Shown in pieces: positions 1 to 10,446 of a stretch of 64,000 nt of DNA. The notes below the pieces were generated by a model. That model ran no database searches and was not told the DNA's origin. It worked only from the letters and a program-made list of their open reading frames with translations. The stretch's first letter is position 1; each line of letters opens with the position of its first letter. The DNA is from Neoscytalidium dimidiatum (taxonomy: Eukaryota; Ascomycota; Dothideomycetes; Botryosphaeriales; Botryosphaeriaceae): assembly GCA_037367355.1 (NCBI GenBank), contig CM074705.1, positions 1,612,001-1,676,000 of the forward strand, written 5' to 3'. Both the position numbers and the translations under genes were made by a program.

Positions 1-1201
1 GCCGAGGGATCCGCGATTGGATGGAGAAAGAAAGCCTAGAAGAGCAAAGACTATACCAAAGTTATTTTCCTTACAGCCATCAGCTTCGAAGAGATGGAAA
101 CTTACCAATGGTGAAGCCGGTCATCATAAATAGCTGAGCGCCATTACCGATCAAAACGCTCAAGAATAGTGGGTTCTTCGGTGGCCTGAAAACATCACCA
201 TGGACCAATTTCCAGCCAGAGTCTTCTTGAACACCTTCCTCAACAGCGCTTGTCCCTGAAAGATCGTCGAGTGCAAACTGTTCCAAGCGGTTATATCTCG
301 CAATATCCTTCTTGAGAGTGCGAATAAGAATGGTGGCGACCATGGTGACCAGGAACACCACAATCACTGCTGAGTTCACCAGCGAGAACCAGTGAATCTT
401 TGGGTCGTAGACATGAAGGTACTTATCCCAACGAGTGGCAAACGGCGTCGACGAAGGTCTCCAGTACACGCTGTAGGTGAACAGAACCGAGGTATTCTCG
501 GTTTCCGACAACTCAATGGGAGACGGCTCACCGCACTCAGCCTTCTCCTCATTGATCATCTTTGCTTCTCCCATGGACCGTGGCTCCACCAGGATACCGA
601 CTACTCTGTATTGGTCGGGGCCAGCCTGATGGTAATCGATCAGGATATCATAATGATTATTGATGATTGGTTTCCCATCCTGAACGGCACCCAGCGCGAA
701 TCCAGGGCTATAGAAGTTGGTATTGTCGTTTGGGTCGTGCTTCAGTTGCCCGGCCGGCAACCCGTCGATGAGCCAGTTCAGATTGTAGTTCTGCATTATT
801 CTCTTGTTGACAAATTGAGCGTCCCGCGGCTCGTACGTCTGCTCCCGACACGCAGCCTTGCAAGTCTCGTTCTTGCGCATCTTCAGCTCGAAGGGCGATG
901 TCTGTATGCGATCCCCGAACAGGATGCTCCCTAGGGATTCTGAGACGTATTTGGGGCCGCCGCTCGGTTGGCAGAAGTGAAAGGCATCGTGATAGTAATC
1001 GAAGGAGAAGACCGAGCGCACTTGCGAATCTTCTTGGGAATTGGCGGGCGTGAGGTGGTTCACGAGCAGCGGCACCTTGTCCCCTTCTTTGTAGGAGGTC
1101 GGCAGGACACCAGGGAGGTAGAATGCCGCTGTAGGCGAGGGTGCGAGCAGCAAGAGCGCGGAAAGCGCAGAAGCTGTCGAACCGAGATTGTGAAAGCGCA
1201 T
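1..1201 (-). CDS. EMP70: EMP70/TM9-family (nonaspanin) membrane protein, 3' part outside window
   Basis: Multispanning endomembrane protein of the Golgi/endosome sorting family. Exons seen: 1201..106 and 35..1, with a 70-nt intron (36-105; GTAAGT donor, CTAG acceptor). The first exon gives a signal peptide (about residues 1-25), a lumenal domain with the family strings FHFCQP and ESLGSILFGDRI, a first membrane span near DPKIHWFSLVNSAVIVVFLV, and GWKLVHGDVFRPP on the cytosolic side. Across the splice the frame reads FTIGFLSPSNRGSL, the diagnostic TM9 motif, which confirms the intron. I start at MRFHN (1201) because the open frame upstream is a low-complexity 90-residue leader with no family similarity and a signal peptide follows directly. 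Yeast has paralogues (EMP70, TMN2, TMN3); I cannot decide which is the orthologue. The remaining membrane spans lie beyond base 1. Confidence 0.93.
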
Positions 1202-1772
1202 GGCAAATGATGGAGGCGCCGAGGCCAAGAGACTGGCTGGGAGGCTGTCTGACGGAGCAGCAGCTCGCGGCTGGCCGTGGGCTCCTCGGCGCGCGGAGAG
1301 GTGCGCGGCGCGCTCGGTCGACGGGTGCGGCGGAGGCGAAAGCCGATGTATGCGCTGGGCGGGCTGGTCGCAGCTCTGAGAGGGCAGGTGCGAGAACGTG
1401 CTGCTGGACTGGGGTAGAGGCGCTGGTGACGTGTGGGTATTGGAATGGAGGTTGAAAGCTGTCACTTGCAACCGGAGCTTCGCCGGTTAGCCTCAGGGAT
1501 CGGCGTCATCAGCCACGCGTAATGCCACACATTGGCAAGGACCCTTGCCCGCGCGTTTCTGGGCATGTTTGTGAGCAGAGGGACATGCGCCATTCACCAT
1601 TTCATCGTCGCTATGTGCATACTACGTGAGCTCTGGGACATCGTCTGCCGACGCCTTTTCTCCCCGCAGTCAGGTAAATTCAGAACAACCTCCGTGGATG
1701 CTTCGGGAAACGCAGATATGATATCACAGGCATAGAAACATGAAAAAAGAAGAGAGATGCCGCTGCCAAGCT
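1202..1772. other. Intergenic: upstream region of the TM9 gene, downstream of ncs1
   Basis: Both neighbours are on the minus strand, so this holds the promoter and 5' UTR of the TM9 gene and the 3' UTR of ncs1. The open frame that extends the TM9 gene to 1471 is rich in Ser, Pro and Ala and looks like read-through of the 5' UTR. No other feature recognised. Confidence 0.6.
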
Positions 1773-2927
1773 TCACACAAGCCCGTCGTACAGCGACAGG
1801 GCCGACACAATTGTCTCATCCCGCTTGGAACCCTCCTTGAACTCGGCCATATCCAGGCTGCCGTTCTCGTCTTTGTCCATCATGCGGAAGATCTTGCGCA
1901 CGCGCTTCTCGGGCGTGTCCTCATCCTCCGGAAGCTTGACCATCGAGCCGACCTGTGCGAGTTGTCAGCACTGTCCTGCCTGCCTACCTGCCTTGGACCC
2001 ACCATCTTGTATATAGCCTCCACGATTGCCAGCATCTCATCGTAGCTGATCTTGCCGTCGCCGTCAATGTCGTACAGCTGGAATGCCCAGTCTAGCTTGT
2101 CCTCCATCTTTCCTCTGCTCGTGACGCTCAACGCGCAGATAAACTCCTTGAAGTCGATCGAGCCCGATTTGTCGGCGTCGAACACGTTGAAAACGTAGTC
2201 GGCGAATGACGACGGATCACCGAAAGGGAAAAACTGCTTGTAAATTTTTTGGAACTCCTCCTTGGTAAGCATACCCGAGGGGCAGTCCTTCAAGAAGCCT
2301 AGCAGGCGCCTATCAGCAACGGCGACGGCGCTGGATGGTCGACAAGGTACGTACCCTTGTACCATTGCTGTAACTCTTTCTTGTCGAAATGGGTGGCCTT
2401 TTGGAGATCACTCAGCTCCTGCTGGGTGAGCTTGCTCTGGCTACGATGGCGCGAAATTAGCCACATGTCTTCCAGCATCACACAGGATATGCAAGCGTAA
2501 ACAGATATTTAGCGGTCCATCTTGTGGGTAGGCATTTCTATAAGGGCAGTGACGCGGACGCCGGATAGCTCGTGTTCTCGCGTGTGCCGGGCAAGGAAAT
2601 GGAGCCACTGCGTGCTTGGCCGAGATTGACACAGGTCTGCTTGTGCCGGAGCAGCGTTGCATGAAAGTCGCGGAAGGCCTGGCAGCGAGAGGCCTGTGGG
2701 GGCGGCGGCGGCGGCGGCGGCGGCGGCGCTCAAAGCCTCCAGCACTCGCCTCTTGAGGCCAGTGGTGAGCGCGGGGCGAGTGATAGAACAGCTCCCGGCA
2801 GAGCGGACCAGTTGCGAGGACGCATTGTTTTGGCGGAGACGCGATCAGGGGCGATCGCGGGAGGGCGGAGGTGTACGAAGGTCCTCGGAGAAGGCGAAGG
2901 AAAGCAGCAGACTTACGATTTGCCCAT
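1773..2927 (-). CDS. ncs1: Neuronal calcium sensor 1 / frequenin (NCS-1, Frq1)
   Basis: Calcium-myristoyl switch protein that activates phosphatidylinositol 4-kinase in the Frq1 pathway. Four exons: 2927..2917 (11 nt), 2440..2355, 2298..2003 and 1952..1773; total 573 nt, 190 residues, exactly the family length. The tiny first exon encodes MGK plus two bases of Ser, giving the N-myristoylation start MGKSQSKL after splicing (donor GTAAGT, acceptor GTAG). Three canonical EF hands are visible: [26 protein letters not shown] and [15 protein letters not shown]1 carries the NCS-type CPSG variant that does not bind calcium. The protein ends SLYDGLV. Intron 1 is unusually long (476 nt) and holds a GGC repeat; the other introns are 56 and 50 nt. 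The gene is divergent from MED4. Confidence 0.97.
2701..2727. repeat. (GGC)9 microsatellite in ncs1 intron 1
   Basis: Nine perfect GGC units lie inside the long first intron of ncs1 (GCC on the transcribed strand). Probably length-variable between isolates. Confidence 0.9.
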
Positions 2928-3725
2928 GATGGCGGCTGCCAAGCGTGGTGTCAAGCGGTGTCGCGGCGGGTCGGGCTTGGAGTGGGCGCGAAAGGGAGCG
3001 CGATCAGCGGGGGAGGAAGCTTCGTGGGCGAGGGTGCGGGAGGAGACACGAGGCTGGAGAGGATAAGAAGTGTGGCGGTTCGCGCAGGCGGAAAAGGCTA
3101 TGGCGAAGGGTGAAGGTGGGAGATCCCGGCGCGGGGTGTTGGGCTGAGGCGCAGCAGGCTCGTGGAAGGGCTACGTCAAGCACAGGCGCAGGCGGGACTA
3201 AGCAGAAAAGTCGCGTGGAGGAACGTTGGAGTGTGCGGGCGGCGGCGAGTCGTGCATTATCTGCGAGCTTGGTCTGGCCGCACCCTGCCGGGACTTTGCA
3301 GCGGGCGCTTGTGGGTTGTGTTTGGCTACCGTTCCTAGTGAGGGGCTGCAGCTGATTAGCGGCCTCGATCGAGCCCAGGCTCGCGCTCCCAGGGCGCAAG
3401 GCTCTGTTGCAGCCCGCGTCCTCAGGCACGCACCCTGGCACCGGCATCAGCTTTGGCACCAGCTCTGGCACTGGCACCGGCGCCCCGGCTCTTCTGCCTC
3501 TGGCTCTGTGCCCACCCTGCCCCCCGCCCACCTACCTGCTGCACAGCGCTGGCAAGCTCCGCGCGCTGCCTCACCTGCGCGCCCGTCGGCGACGCCGACA
3601 ACCAAGTGCCAACCGCCCTCCGATCACCTGTACCGTACGGGCCCGCGCTCCCAATCCTAGAGCTCCGGCCCGCCCTCTGCTTCACCTCTGCCGGACGCTC
3701 AGCCGCGCCTCGTCACCGCTGCGCC
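2928..3725. promoter_or_regulatory. Shared upstream region of ncs1 (-) and MED4 (+)
   Basis: About 0.8 kb between two divergent start codons. Several long open frames on both strands here are GC-rich shadows. Positions 3430-3490 contain irregular repeats of a TGGCACC/GGCACCGG word just upstream of MED4. No TATA box is obvious. Confidence 0.5.
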
Positions 3726-4640
3726 ATGGACGCCATCCTCGATCAGCACTTCCTCCGCGTTGAAGCCGCTCTCAACACCCTGATCGACTCCATTGCCTCC
3801 TACAATCCCTCGCAGCAGGCCGTCGCCGACCTTGTCGCCGCCGACGACGAGCTCAGTCGCGGCCTGGAGCAGCGTACGTCCCTTCTCGACCTCCCGCCGT
3901 AGCTGCCTGCTGACATCATGCGCGCAGTCCAAACGCACCAGGCCAACTACCAGCGCATCCTGACTCTGCGCCAGACCGCCGACGCCCTGGATTCCCAGGT
4001 CAAGTCGACGCTCGCGCTGCTCGCCGACACCCGCAAAGAGCTCATTGCTACGCCCGTCACCACTCCGGCCCCCAATGCTCGCGACGTGACCGTCACCGAG
4101 CTGCTTGCCTACGCCAAGCACATTGGTAAATTCACCGTCCCGCCCAACTTCCGCCCGCCGCCGAGCAAGGAGGACGCCGCGGCCGCAGTCGCGCCCGTCG
4201 AGAAGGCCGACGAAGATGTCACCATGTCCAACGGCGCCGCCGCGGCCGCAGCCCCGGAATCTCAGCAGCGCGACGCCACCGCCGCTCCCGAAGAGACCCG
4301 CACCATGGCCACCCTGAACGCGGAGCAGAAGGCCTGGCTCGCCGGCCTCGGCGCGCTCCCCTGGCATCCGTGGCCGAACGAGGACAAGATCCGGCGGGGC
4401 GCTCTGGGCCAGATCCAGATCATGCTGGACCAGGGCAAGGACCCGACAAAGGTGCTCTCTGCCGAAGAGCAGGAGGAGCTTGCACGCAAGGCGGCTGAGG
4501 AGGAGGAAGAACAGCGGAAGGAGGAGGAGAGGCGTGCGGCTGAGGCGGAGCAGAGGCGCAGGGAGTACCAAGCGTCACAGGGCAGATCTGACGGACAAGG
4601 CGAGCAGCCTGCCGTTTTCGGAGGATTGGATCTCTATTGA
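3726..4640 (+). CDS. MED4: Mediator complex subunit 4 (MED4)
   Basis: Core middle-module subunit of the RNA polymerase II Mediator. Two exons, 3726..3873 and 3928..4640, split by a 54-nt intron (donor GTACGT, acceptor GCAG); 286 residues. The N-terminal third is helical (LDQHFLRVEAALNTLIDSI, then HQANYQRILTLRQTADALD), matching the coiled-coil hairpin that pairs with MED7. The fungal MED4 signature follows: VTVTELLAYAKHIGKFTVPP, then a low-complexity Ala/Glu linker, LGALPWHPWPNEDKIRRG, and a charged EEEEEQRKEEERR coiled tail, ending GGLDLY. The start codon has a good context (GCGCCATGG) and begins with the conserved helix. Confidence 0.92.
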
Positions 4641-5257
4641 TCTGCAACATATGGGCTCCTGACTGAGGGGCCTTTGTTTGGGGGGGAGAAAAAGGAAAGA
4701 GAAACTCATGGGCATCGCATAACAAAAATCTACAAAGAGCCCTTAAATGCCAATAATCTCCGAAGGGGGAAAAAAAAAAAGACAATATTCATGATAATTC
4801 AAGGCCTTCGCGGCTCTCTCAACAATCTAAAGGGCTAGGCGCAACACGAAATGAGTGGTAGAAGAAATCGCCCCTGGGGCCGCAGTGGGAGACTGACTCT
4901 CAGATTAATGAAACACTTTCCTTTTTCCAACAACGGATAGTTGAAGCAAGACCCACAACGTGAATATCCGCAAACTTGCAGGACGTGAGGGCGGCAGCGA
5001 CTTCTTCAATAGTTTGTGCGACCTTCTATCTGATATTACATTAACTACGCAGCTATCGTCATACTGTTCGTGGAAGGACATATCTTCTGCCATACACCTT
5101 GGCCATGCGGATCGTTCCTACATATACAAAAAGGATATCACAGGAAAGGGAATAGGGGAAAGGGGGAAAAAGAAAAAAGACCAGATGCTTAGAGTGCCAG
5201 TAAATGAACAAGAAGATGGGAAGGCGTGCGAAATAACGATAAACTTGATACCTCAAG
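4641..5257. other. Intergenic between convergent genes (3' UTRs)
   Basis: MED4 (+) and the seven-span protein gene (-) converge here. Contains an A10 tract near 4771-4780. Short open frames are without coding character. Nothing else seen. Confidence 0.6.
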
Positions 5258-6266
5258 CTACCGCACCACAACTTGGTGAGCAGAAGGGCTGCTTTCGGGA
5301 TCCAATCCAAAGCCGCGGCCAAACTTGTTCCCCCCAACATTCGTAGAGGCCAGGACAGCGCCCAAGATCCGCGAGACTTCTCTGATGGCGAAGACAGGCA
5401 GGAGGCTGAAGAGAAGAAACAGGACCTGCCAGGCTATGCTCGCAGCGATTCTGAGGCTTTCCTGGTAGCCGCGCGGGGCGATATTGTAGTAGAAGACGTT
5501 GAAGGTGTACAGAAAGCCGATCCCGAAGAGCCCGAACGCGAGGATGAAGACCCAGATCTTCAGCGACCTGGTTGCGCGAATGTGCGCACGGTTGACCGTG
5601 AGAAGCATCTTCGCGATGGCCGCGAGGGCGATGACGAACCAGAAGGTCGCCAAAGCGGCGTAGACGTCGATGTACTGAGGAAAGGCGCCGATCAAGCTCC
5701 GATATCGTGACTCGGCCGACATGACGGATGTCGCCTGCCAGATCAGAAGCCCCAAGAACACGATCGTGAGAGCCGTGAAGAGCGAAAGGAGCACCGTGGC
5801 ACCGGTCTGCCAACCTTTGCTGTGGGTGCCGTGCAAGCGCTCAAGACCGCTGCACACGGGGAGTAGAACTGTGCCAAGCAGGAGAGCCATGGCGAACCAC
5901 ATGAGGATTTGGTTTACGAGAATCACTCGCCACGAGTCCTCTACAGTGCTGGTGATGTAGCAAACGTCCAGACAGAACGAAATCAGGCTGGCGATCACGT
6001 ATCTTAAGAATTGTCAGGTTTCTATACCAGAGCATGGAACGTGCGGATCGAAAGAGAAAAGCTTACAGGTTCCACAATAGAAGTGTTAATCCATAATTGT
6101 ACCATCGTACAGTCTTGAAGGGAGAGGAAATCTTTCGCTGGGAGATTATCCAGCTCAAGGCTACGAGCGCGAAGAGAAGAACGAAAAGGCCATACATGGC
6201 AGCTTTTGCTCGGACCCATGAAAGCTCGAAGTAAAGGCACTGGTTTTCGCGCCAGTACCTAGCCAT
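5258..6266 (-). CDS. Seven-span fungal membrane protein, function unknown
   Basis: Two exons, 6266..6067 and 6002..5258, joined over a 64-nt intron (GTAAGC donor, TTAAG acceptor) with phase kept; 314 residues. Seven hydrophobic segments are readable, near residues 20-42, 57-80, 90-115, 128-152, 172-194, 206-232 and 238-263. The order of spans, short polar loops and the N-terminal YWRENQCLYFELSW look like a plasma-membrane or endomembrane receptor-like protein. I do not recognise a named family and no catalytic motif is visible. The start was chosen at MARYWREN because sequence upstream in the same frame is not hydrophobic-gene-like and the exon then begins with a compact leader. The C-terminal 30 residues are polar and probably cytosolic or lumenal. 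Confidence 0.8.
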
Positions 6267-7796
6267 AATGTCAATTTGAGTGATCAAAGCAGGATGAGAT
6301 AATGTGGTAAGAGAGTAAAACGGTGAAACAGAATTAAATAGTGGTATTCGCGAGCAATATATCAACCAAACAAATTCACCATGACGCTGAAGTAGCATGC
6401 AGCCTGAAATGAGTGTGCCTAGATTGTGGCAGAGTGAGAACGAGGTGCATGCAGCGCGTGTGGGGGCCGAGGACGGCAGGCAGCCATTTCTGTTGGCTGT
6501 ATTGGCGGAAGGATGCTGCAGGAAGCTTGGCTTTCAGTATCACAGCCTCCTTACGGTCTGGAAAGGGAGCGAGTGGCGCTCTTTGGAGTTAACAAGGCGT
6601 ATTTTTATGAGAAAGCCAAGGAATCCAGCGTCGTTTATAGAAGCGGTGGACGGAACGTGGCAACGCATGCAGGTCGGTCGCCTCCATACGACGTTCAGCC
6701 TATACACAGCGGCGCTTTCTGGTCACACGACGTTCCATGCGGTCGTCGCACAGAGTTTACGAAAAGGAAACAGCGTAAAAGGGAAAAGGAAACGTGAGAG
6801 GCAGGGGACAGAACACATTCGGGGGAACAGTTACATCAATATTCCTTTCCGAGGATCCCAGCGGAGGTGATTTACGCGGTGACAGCACTGTAAGTGGCGA
6901 AAGAAGTCATCCTTCAAACAGCAGAAGGACAGCTCTAAATTTGTGACATTAACGCTCCCGCATAATCCAGCAATAAAAAGATGAAGCAGTCGTCCGGAAG
7001 CACATGTTAGCCAAATGGTTGAACATATCCATGCAGACGACTGTCCGGCTGTCCGAATAAACTTTAGCTTGTTTCGATTTAGAGATTGTCCCTTGCGCTG
7101 GCGGCTCAGCGACGTCGCATTCAGATGAGAGAATGGCAGACGGTATGTGGACGAGGAAGGCAGCAGAGCAGACCGTTGGGAAGTGACGCCACAGGGTGGA
7201 GGGTGCAGCTTTGTGCAGCAACGGGCCCGCACCACTGGACGGGGCGTTGCAGGGTTGAAGTTGGTGGCAGAGCTGGCAGGATGTCGATGATCAGCGAGTA
7301 TGATAGAGTGAAAGAGCGAGGAGGTGTCGGCATGTCGGCAGGCGAAATATGAATCAGCAGTCCATCATCCGGGCCAGTCGGCGTGTGGCGCTTGCAACGG
7401 CCGACGGCTCGACGCGCGAGAAGCTCAACCACCGCACAGCTTCCGGAAGCACTGGAGCATCGCTGGTCTGATCTTGTGAGCAAATGCGCATATATAGCTG
7501 CCGCAATGTCCCGCCCGCCGTGCGCCTGTCGCCACGGTTCCGACACTTCCACCTCCCTCCCTCTTCCTCTCTCTCTCTCTCCTTTGCATCTTACCCGCCA
7601 CAGTCAACGTGCAGGCGGGTCTGGTTTGGTCGCCTTCTGACGTCATCTGCTGATGTTTGCTGCCTCTTAATCTTCGCCTGATTGCTTGTCAAGCGCGTAA
7701 CGGCTGCAAGGGACGTGGCGTGTCATCGGTGCCACGAGAGATAAAGCTGCCGCTCGCTCCGTCGTCCAGTCTGTCGGAGTCTGACGCGCATGGAAG
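6267..7796. promoter_or_regulatory. 1.5-kb intergenic/promoter region of the sterol acyltransferase gene
   Basis: Divergent upstream regions of the membrane protein gene (-) and the acyltransferase gene (+). Short ORFs overlap on both strands with no recognisable product. A pyrimidine-rich tract (7550-7590, CT repeats) sits about 210 bp before the acyltransferase start, typical of core promoters of strongly expressed fungal genes. A short AT-rich element (CATATATAGC) lies near 7488-7497. Confidence 0.5.
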
Positions 7797-7825
7797 ATGC
7801 ATATGGCGACAATGGAGCCGCGTGA
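7790..7825 (+). promoter_or_regulatory. Upstream ORF overlapping the acyltransferase start
   Basis: An ATG at 7790, out of frame with the main gene, opens an 11-codon reading frame ending TGA at 7825. It overlaps the first three in-frame ATGs of the main ORF (7797, 7803, 7812). If transcripts start upstream, ribosomes using it would bypass those ATGs and could reinitiate at the well-placed ATG at 7944. Inference only. Confidence 0.4.
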
Positions 7826-9891
7826 TGGGAGACCCTTGGCGGACGGCCCTGCAGCAGCACCCGCACCCGCACCCGCACCCGCGTCAGCGCCAACAAGCCA
7901 GCCGCCCGGACTGACCCCGCGGTCTACCTCCCATTCCTCAACCATGTCCGAGAGCGAGGACTACGACGACCTCCGCTTCGACGCTTCCGCCATCGTCGCC
8001 GGCAGTGAACGCGGCAGCCTATCCACCCCGGGTCTGGTCGCTCCGGAAAGCAGCAGCAACGGCTCCATCAGTGGCGGCAGCACCCCGGGCGAGCGCTCTT
8101 ATGATGACGTGCGCGCCCCGGTAGACCCCGACCACACCTCTCCCCACGGCCGTCGGAAAAGCGTCCAGGTCCATCTTGAGCGCACCGAGAGCAAAGGCCG
8201 CTATGTCTTGACCGCTGACGACCCCGAGATCCGGCGAATTCTCCGCCATGGCCTTGAGAAAGAGCAGGCCGAGCGCGGCCTCAAGAACCCTCAGCGTGTC
8301 CGCTTCCGCGACCTTGTCTTCACCCGCCAGTTCTCCACCTTTGATCGCCAGAACTCCCTGAGCTCTGATTCCCCGTTCCGAGGCTGGTTCACGCTCTTTT
8401 GGCTCTGTATCGCCCTGCTGCTTATCCGCATCGCGGCGAAGAATTGGAGGGCGTACGGGAGCGTTCTGGGCGGCAACGAGATTTTGGACATGATGTTTGA
8501 GCGGGACCTCATCGTTTTGGGCCTCACGGACGGTGTCATGTGCGCTGCAACCGCCTTCGGTTTCGTGCTGCAAAAGCTTGTTCTCAAGGGCTATCTGAGC
8601 TGGGAAGGCGCTGGGTATATAATTGAGCATCTTTGGCAGACCGCATATCTTGGGGCTGTGCTCTACTGGACCATTTACAGAGAATGGCCATGGACTCACA
8701 CCATTTTCATTGTCCTCCATTGCATGGTATTCTTGATGAAGCAACACAGCTACTCCTTTTACAACGGCTATCGTAAGCACTCCCTATTGCCCTGTCCCTT
8801 GGTCGCGTCTTGGCTGACTCCAATCAGTTTCTCAAGTATACCGCCGGAGAAGGCTTCTGGAGCAAAAACTCCATGAGCTCTCCGAGAAGGAGCCCACCAT
8901 ATCTCGGCCGACAAGCCCCGTGACCACCTCTTTCGAGGTTCCTGACACAGACAACCTTCGCCACAGACGTCGTTCATCCAATACCAAATCATCCACCAAT
9001 CTGCTCCAAGAAAAATCCGCTCTCTCCTCCATAGCGAAGGCCGTAGAGTCTGGCGAGCCACTGGACGCCGATCAGCTCGAGGCCTTCTCCCGCGTGATCC
9101 GGGACGAGATCGAAAGCCTCTCCTCCGAGCTCCGGGGAAAGAGCTCCTCCGAGAAGCACGCCTATCCCAACAACCTCACACTCACCAACTTCGCCGACTG
9201 GACGATCCTGCCTACGCTCGTCTACGAACTGGAGTACCCGCGCCAGGAGCGCATCAACTGGTGGTACGTCGCCGAGAAGACGGCCGCGACCTTCGGCATC
9301 ATCTGGGTGATGATCGTCGTCTCGCAAGCCTACATCTACCCGTCCGTCGCATCGACCGTCCGCATGAAGGAAGCCGGCATGCCGCTCCAGGAACGGTGGC
9401 GCGAATTCCCCTGGGTCGTCATCGACATCCTGTTCCCGCTCCTGCTCGAGCAGATCCTGGCGTGGTACCTGATCTGGGAGTGCATCCTCAACGTGCTCGC
9501 GGAGCTGACCCGCTTCGCCGACCGCGGCTTCTACGGCGACTGGTGGAACAGCGTCAGCTTCGACCAGTACGCGCGCGACTGGAACCGGCCCGTCCACAAC
9601 TTCCTGCTGCGCCACGTCTACCACTCGTCCATCTCGTCCTGGCGCCTCAGCAAGGGCACCGCCACCTTCGTCACCTTCCTCCTCTCCGCCTGCGTCCACG
9701 AGCTCGTCATGTTCTGCCTCTTCCGCAAAGTCCGCGGCTACCTCTTCGCCATGCAGCTGCTGCAGATCCCGCTCGTCAGCCTCAGCCGCACCCGCCTGCT
9801 CAAGGGCCGCACCATCATCGGGAACATCGTCTTCTGGATAGGGCTTTTCGTCGGGCCGAGCGTCATAACGAGTTTGTATTTGATAGTCTGA
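7797..9891 (+). CDS. ARE2: Sterol O-acyltransferase (ACAT/ARE type, MBOAT family)
   Basis: ER membrane enzyme that esterifies sterols with acyl-CoA for storage in lipid droplets. Exons 7797..8772 and 8828..9891, with a 55-nt intron (GTAAGC; branch CTGAC; CAG); 679 residues from 7797, or 630 from the better-context ATG at 7944 (ACCATGTCC), which may be the true start. Family marks: a hydrophilic N-terminus with an Ala-Pro repeat, HSYSFYNGY before the intron, the ARE/DGAT motif FYGDWWN, and the MBOAT active-site histidine in LLSACVHELVM (about residue 616). Multiple membrane spans throughout. Yeast has ARE1 and ARE2; filamentous fungi usually carry one or two, so the symbol marks the family. 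It converges with GDH2. Confidence 0.93.
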
Positions 9892-10446
9892 TGCGAAGCT
9901 TTTCCCTCTCTCTCCCTCTCTCTTTCCCCCCTCCCGGCTTTTCACACCCTTTTTCCTCTAGTCTTCCTCCTCCCCGTTTTACAAACCATCTCTTCATTTG
10001 TAAACAAAGAGAGGTCATACAGGTCCCAGCCCACGCTATTGCATGGTCCGTAGACACCAAATATGTATTTATTTCCCCTTCTCATGTATTATTACACTCA
10101 TCCCTAAAAGGAAGGCGTTCTCAGAGAAATTGGAAACCTACGTCTAGTTAGACGCCACACAAAGCAATGTGATATTTGAAAAAAAAAAAACACTCATGCA
10201 ATCATCTCATTCGCTATCCTGGTTGCCCGATGTCTAACCTTTTTTTTAAGTTTAAATTCTGCCTGTAGGCCACTTCGCGCCAGGATGAGTGAATGGCCCA
10301 TCGCCGGAGCCCCACACCAAATCCTCTACCTATTCAACATTAAAACCGGTCACTAACTTTTGTTTTGAGATCCAACGTCTAATAAACGACATGACAAGAA
10401 AAAAAAAAAAAAAGGCCTCTTCCTAAATATACGAGCCAACCCCCTA
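9892..10446. other. Intergenic between convergent genes (3' UTRs)
   Basis: Between the acyltransferase (+) and GDH2 (-). Contains a CT-rich stretch (9903-9932) and two A-rich runs near 10178-10189 and 10399-10413 that may relate to 3' ends. No gene seen. Confidence 0.6.

Noticed and set aside
80..1471. 90-residue N-terminal extension of the TM9 protein
   Set aside because: Low-complexity leader before a proper signal peptide; family members start at the signal peptide.
3004..4571. Several long ORFs on both strands around MED4 (for example 3699-4571 minus)
   Set aside because: GC-rich antisense shadows with no domain; MED4 is supported by its signature and intron.
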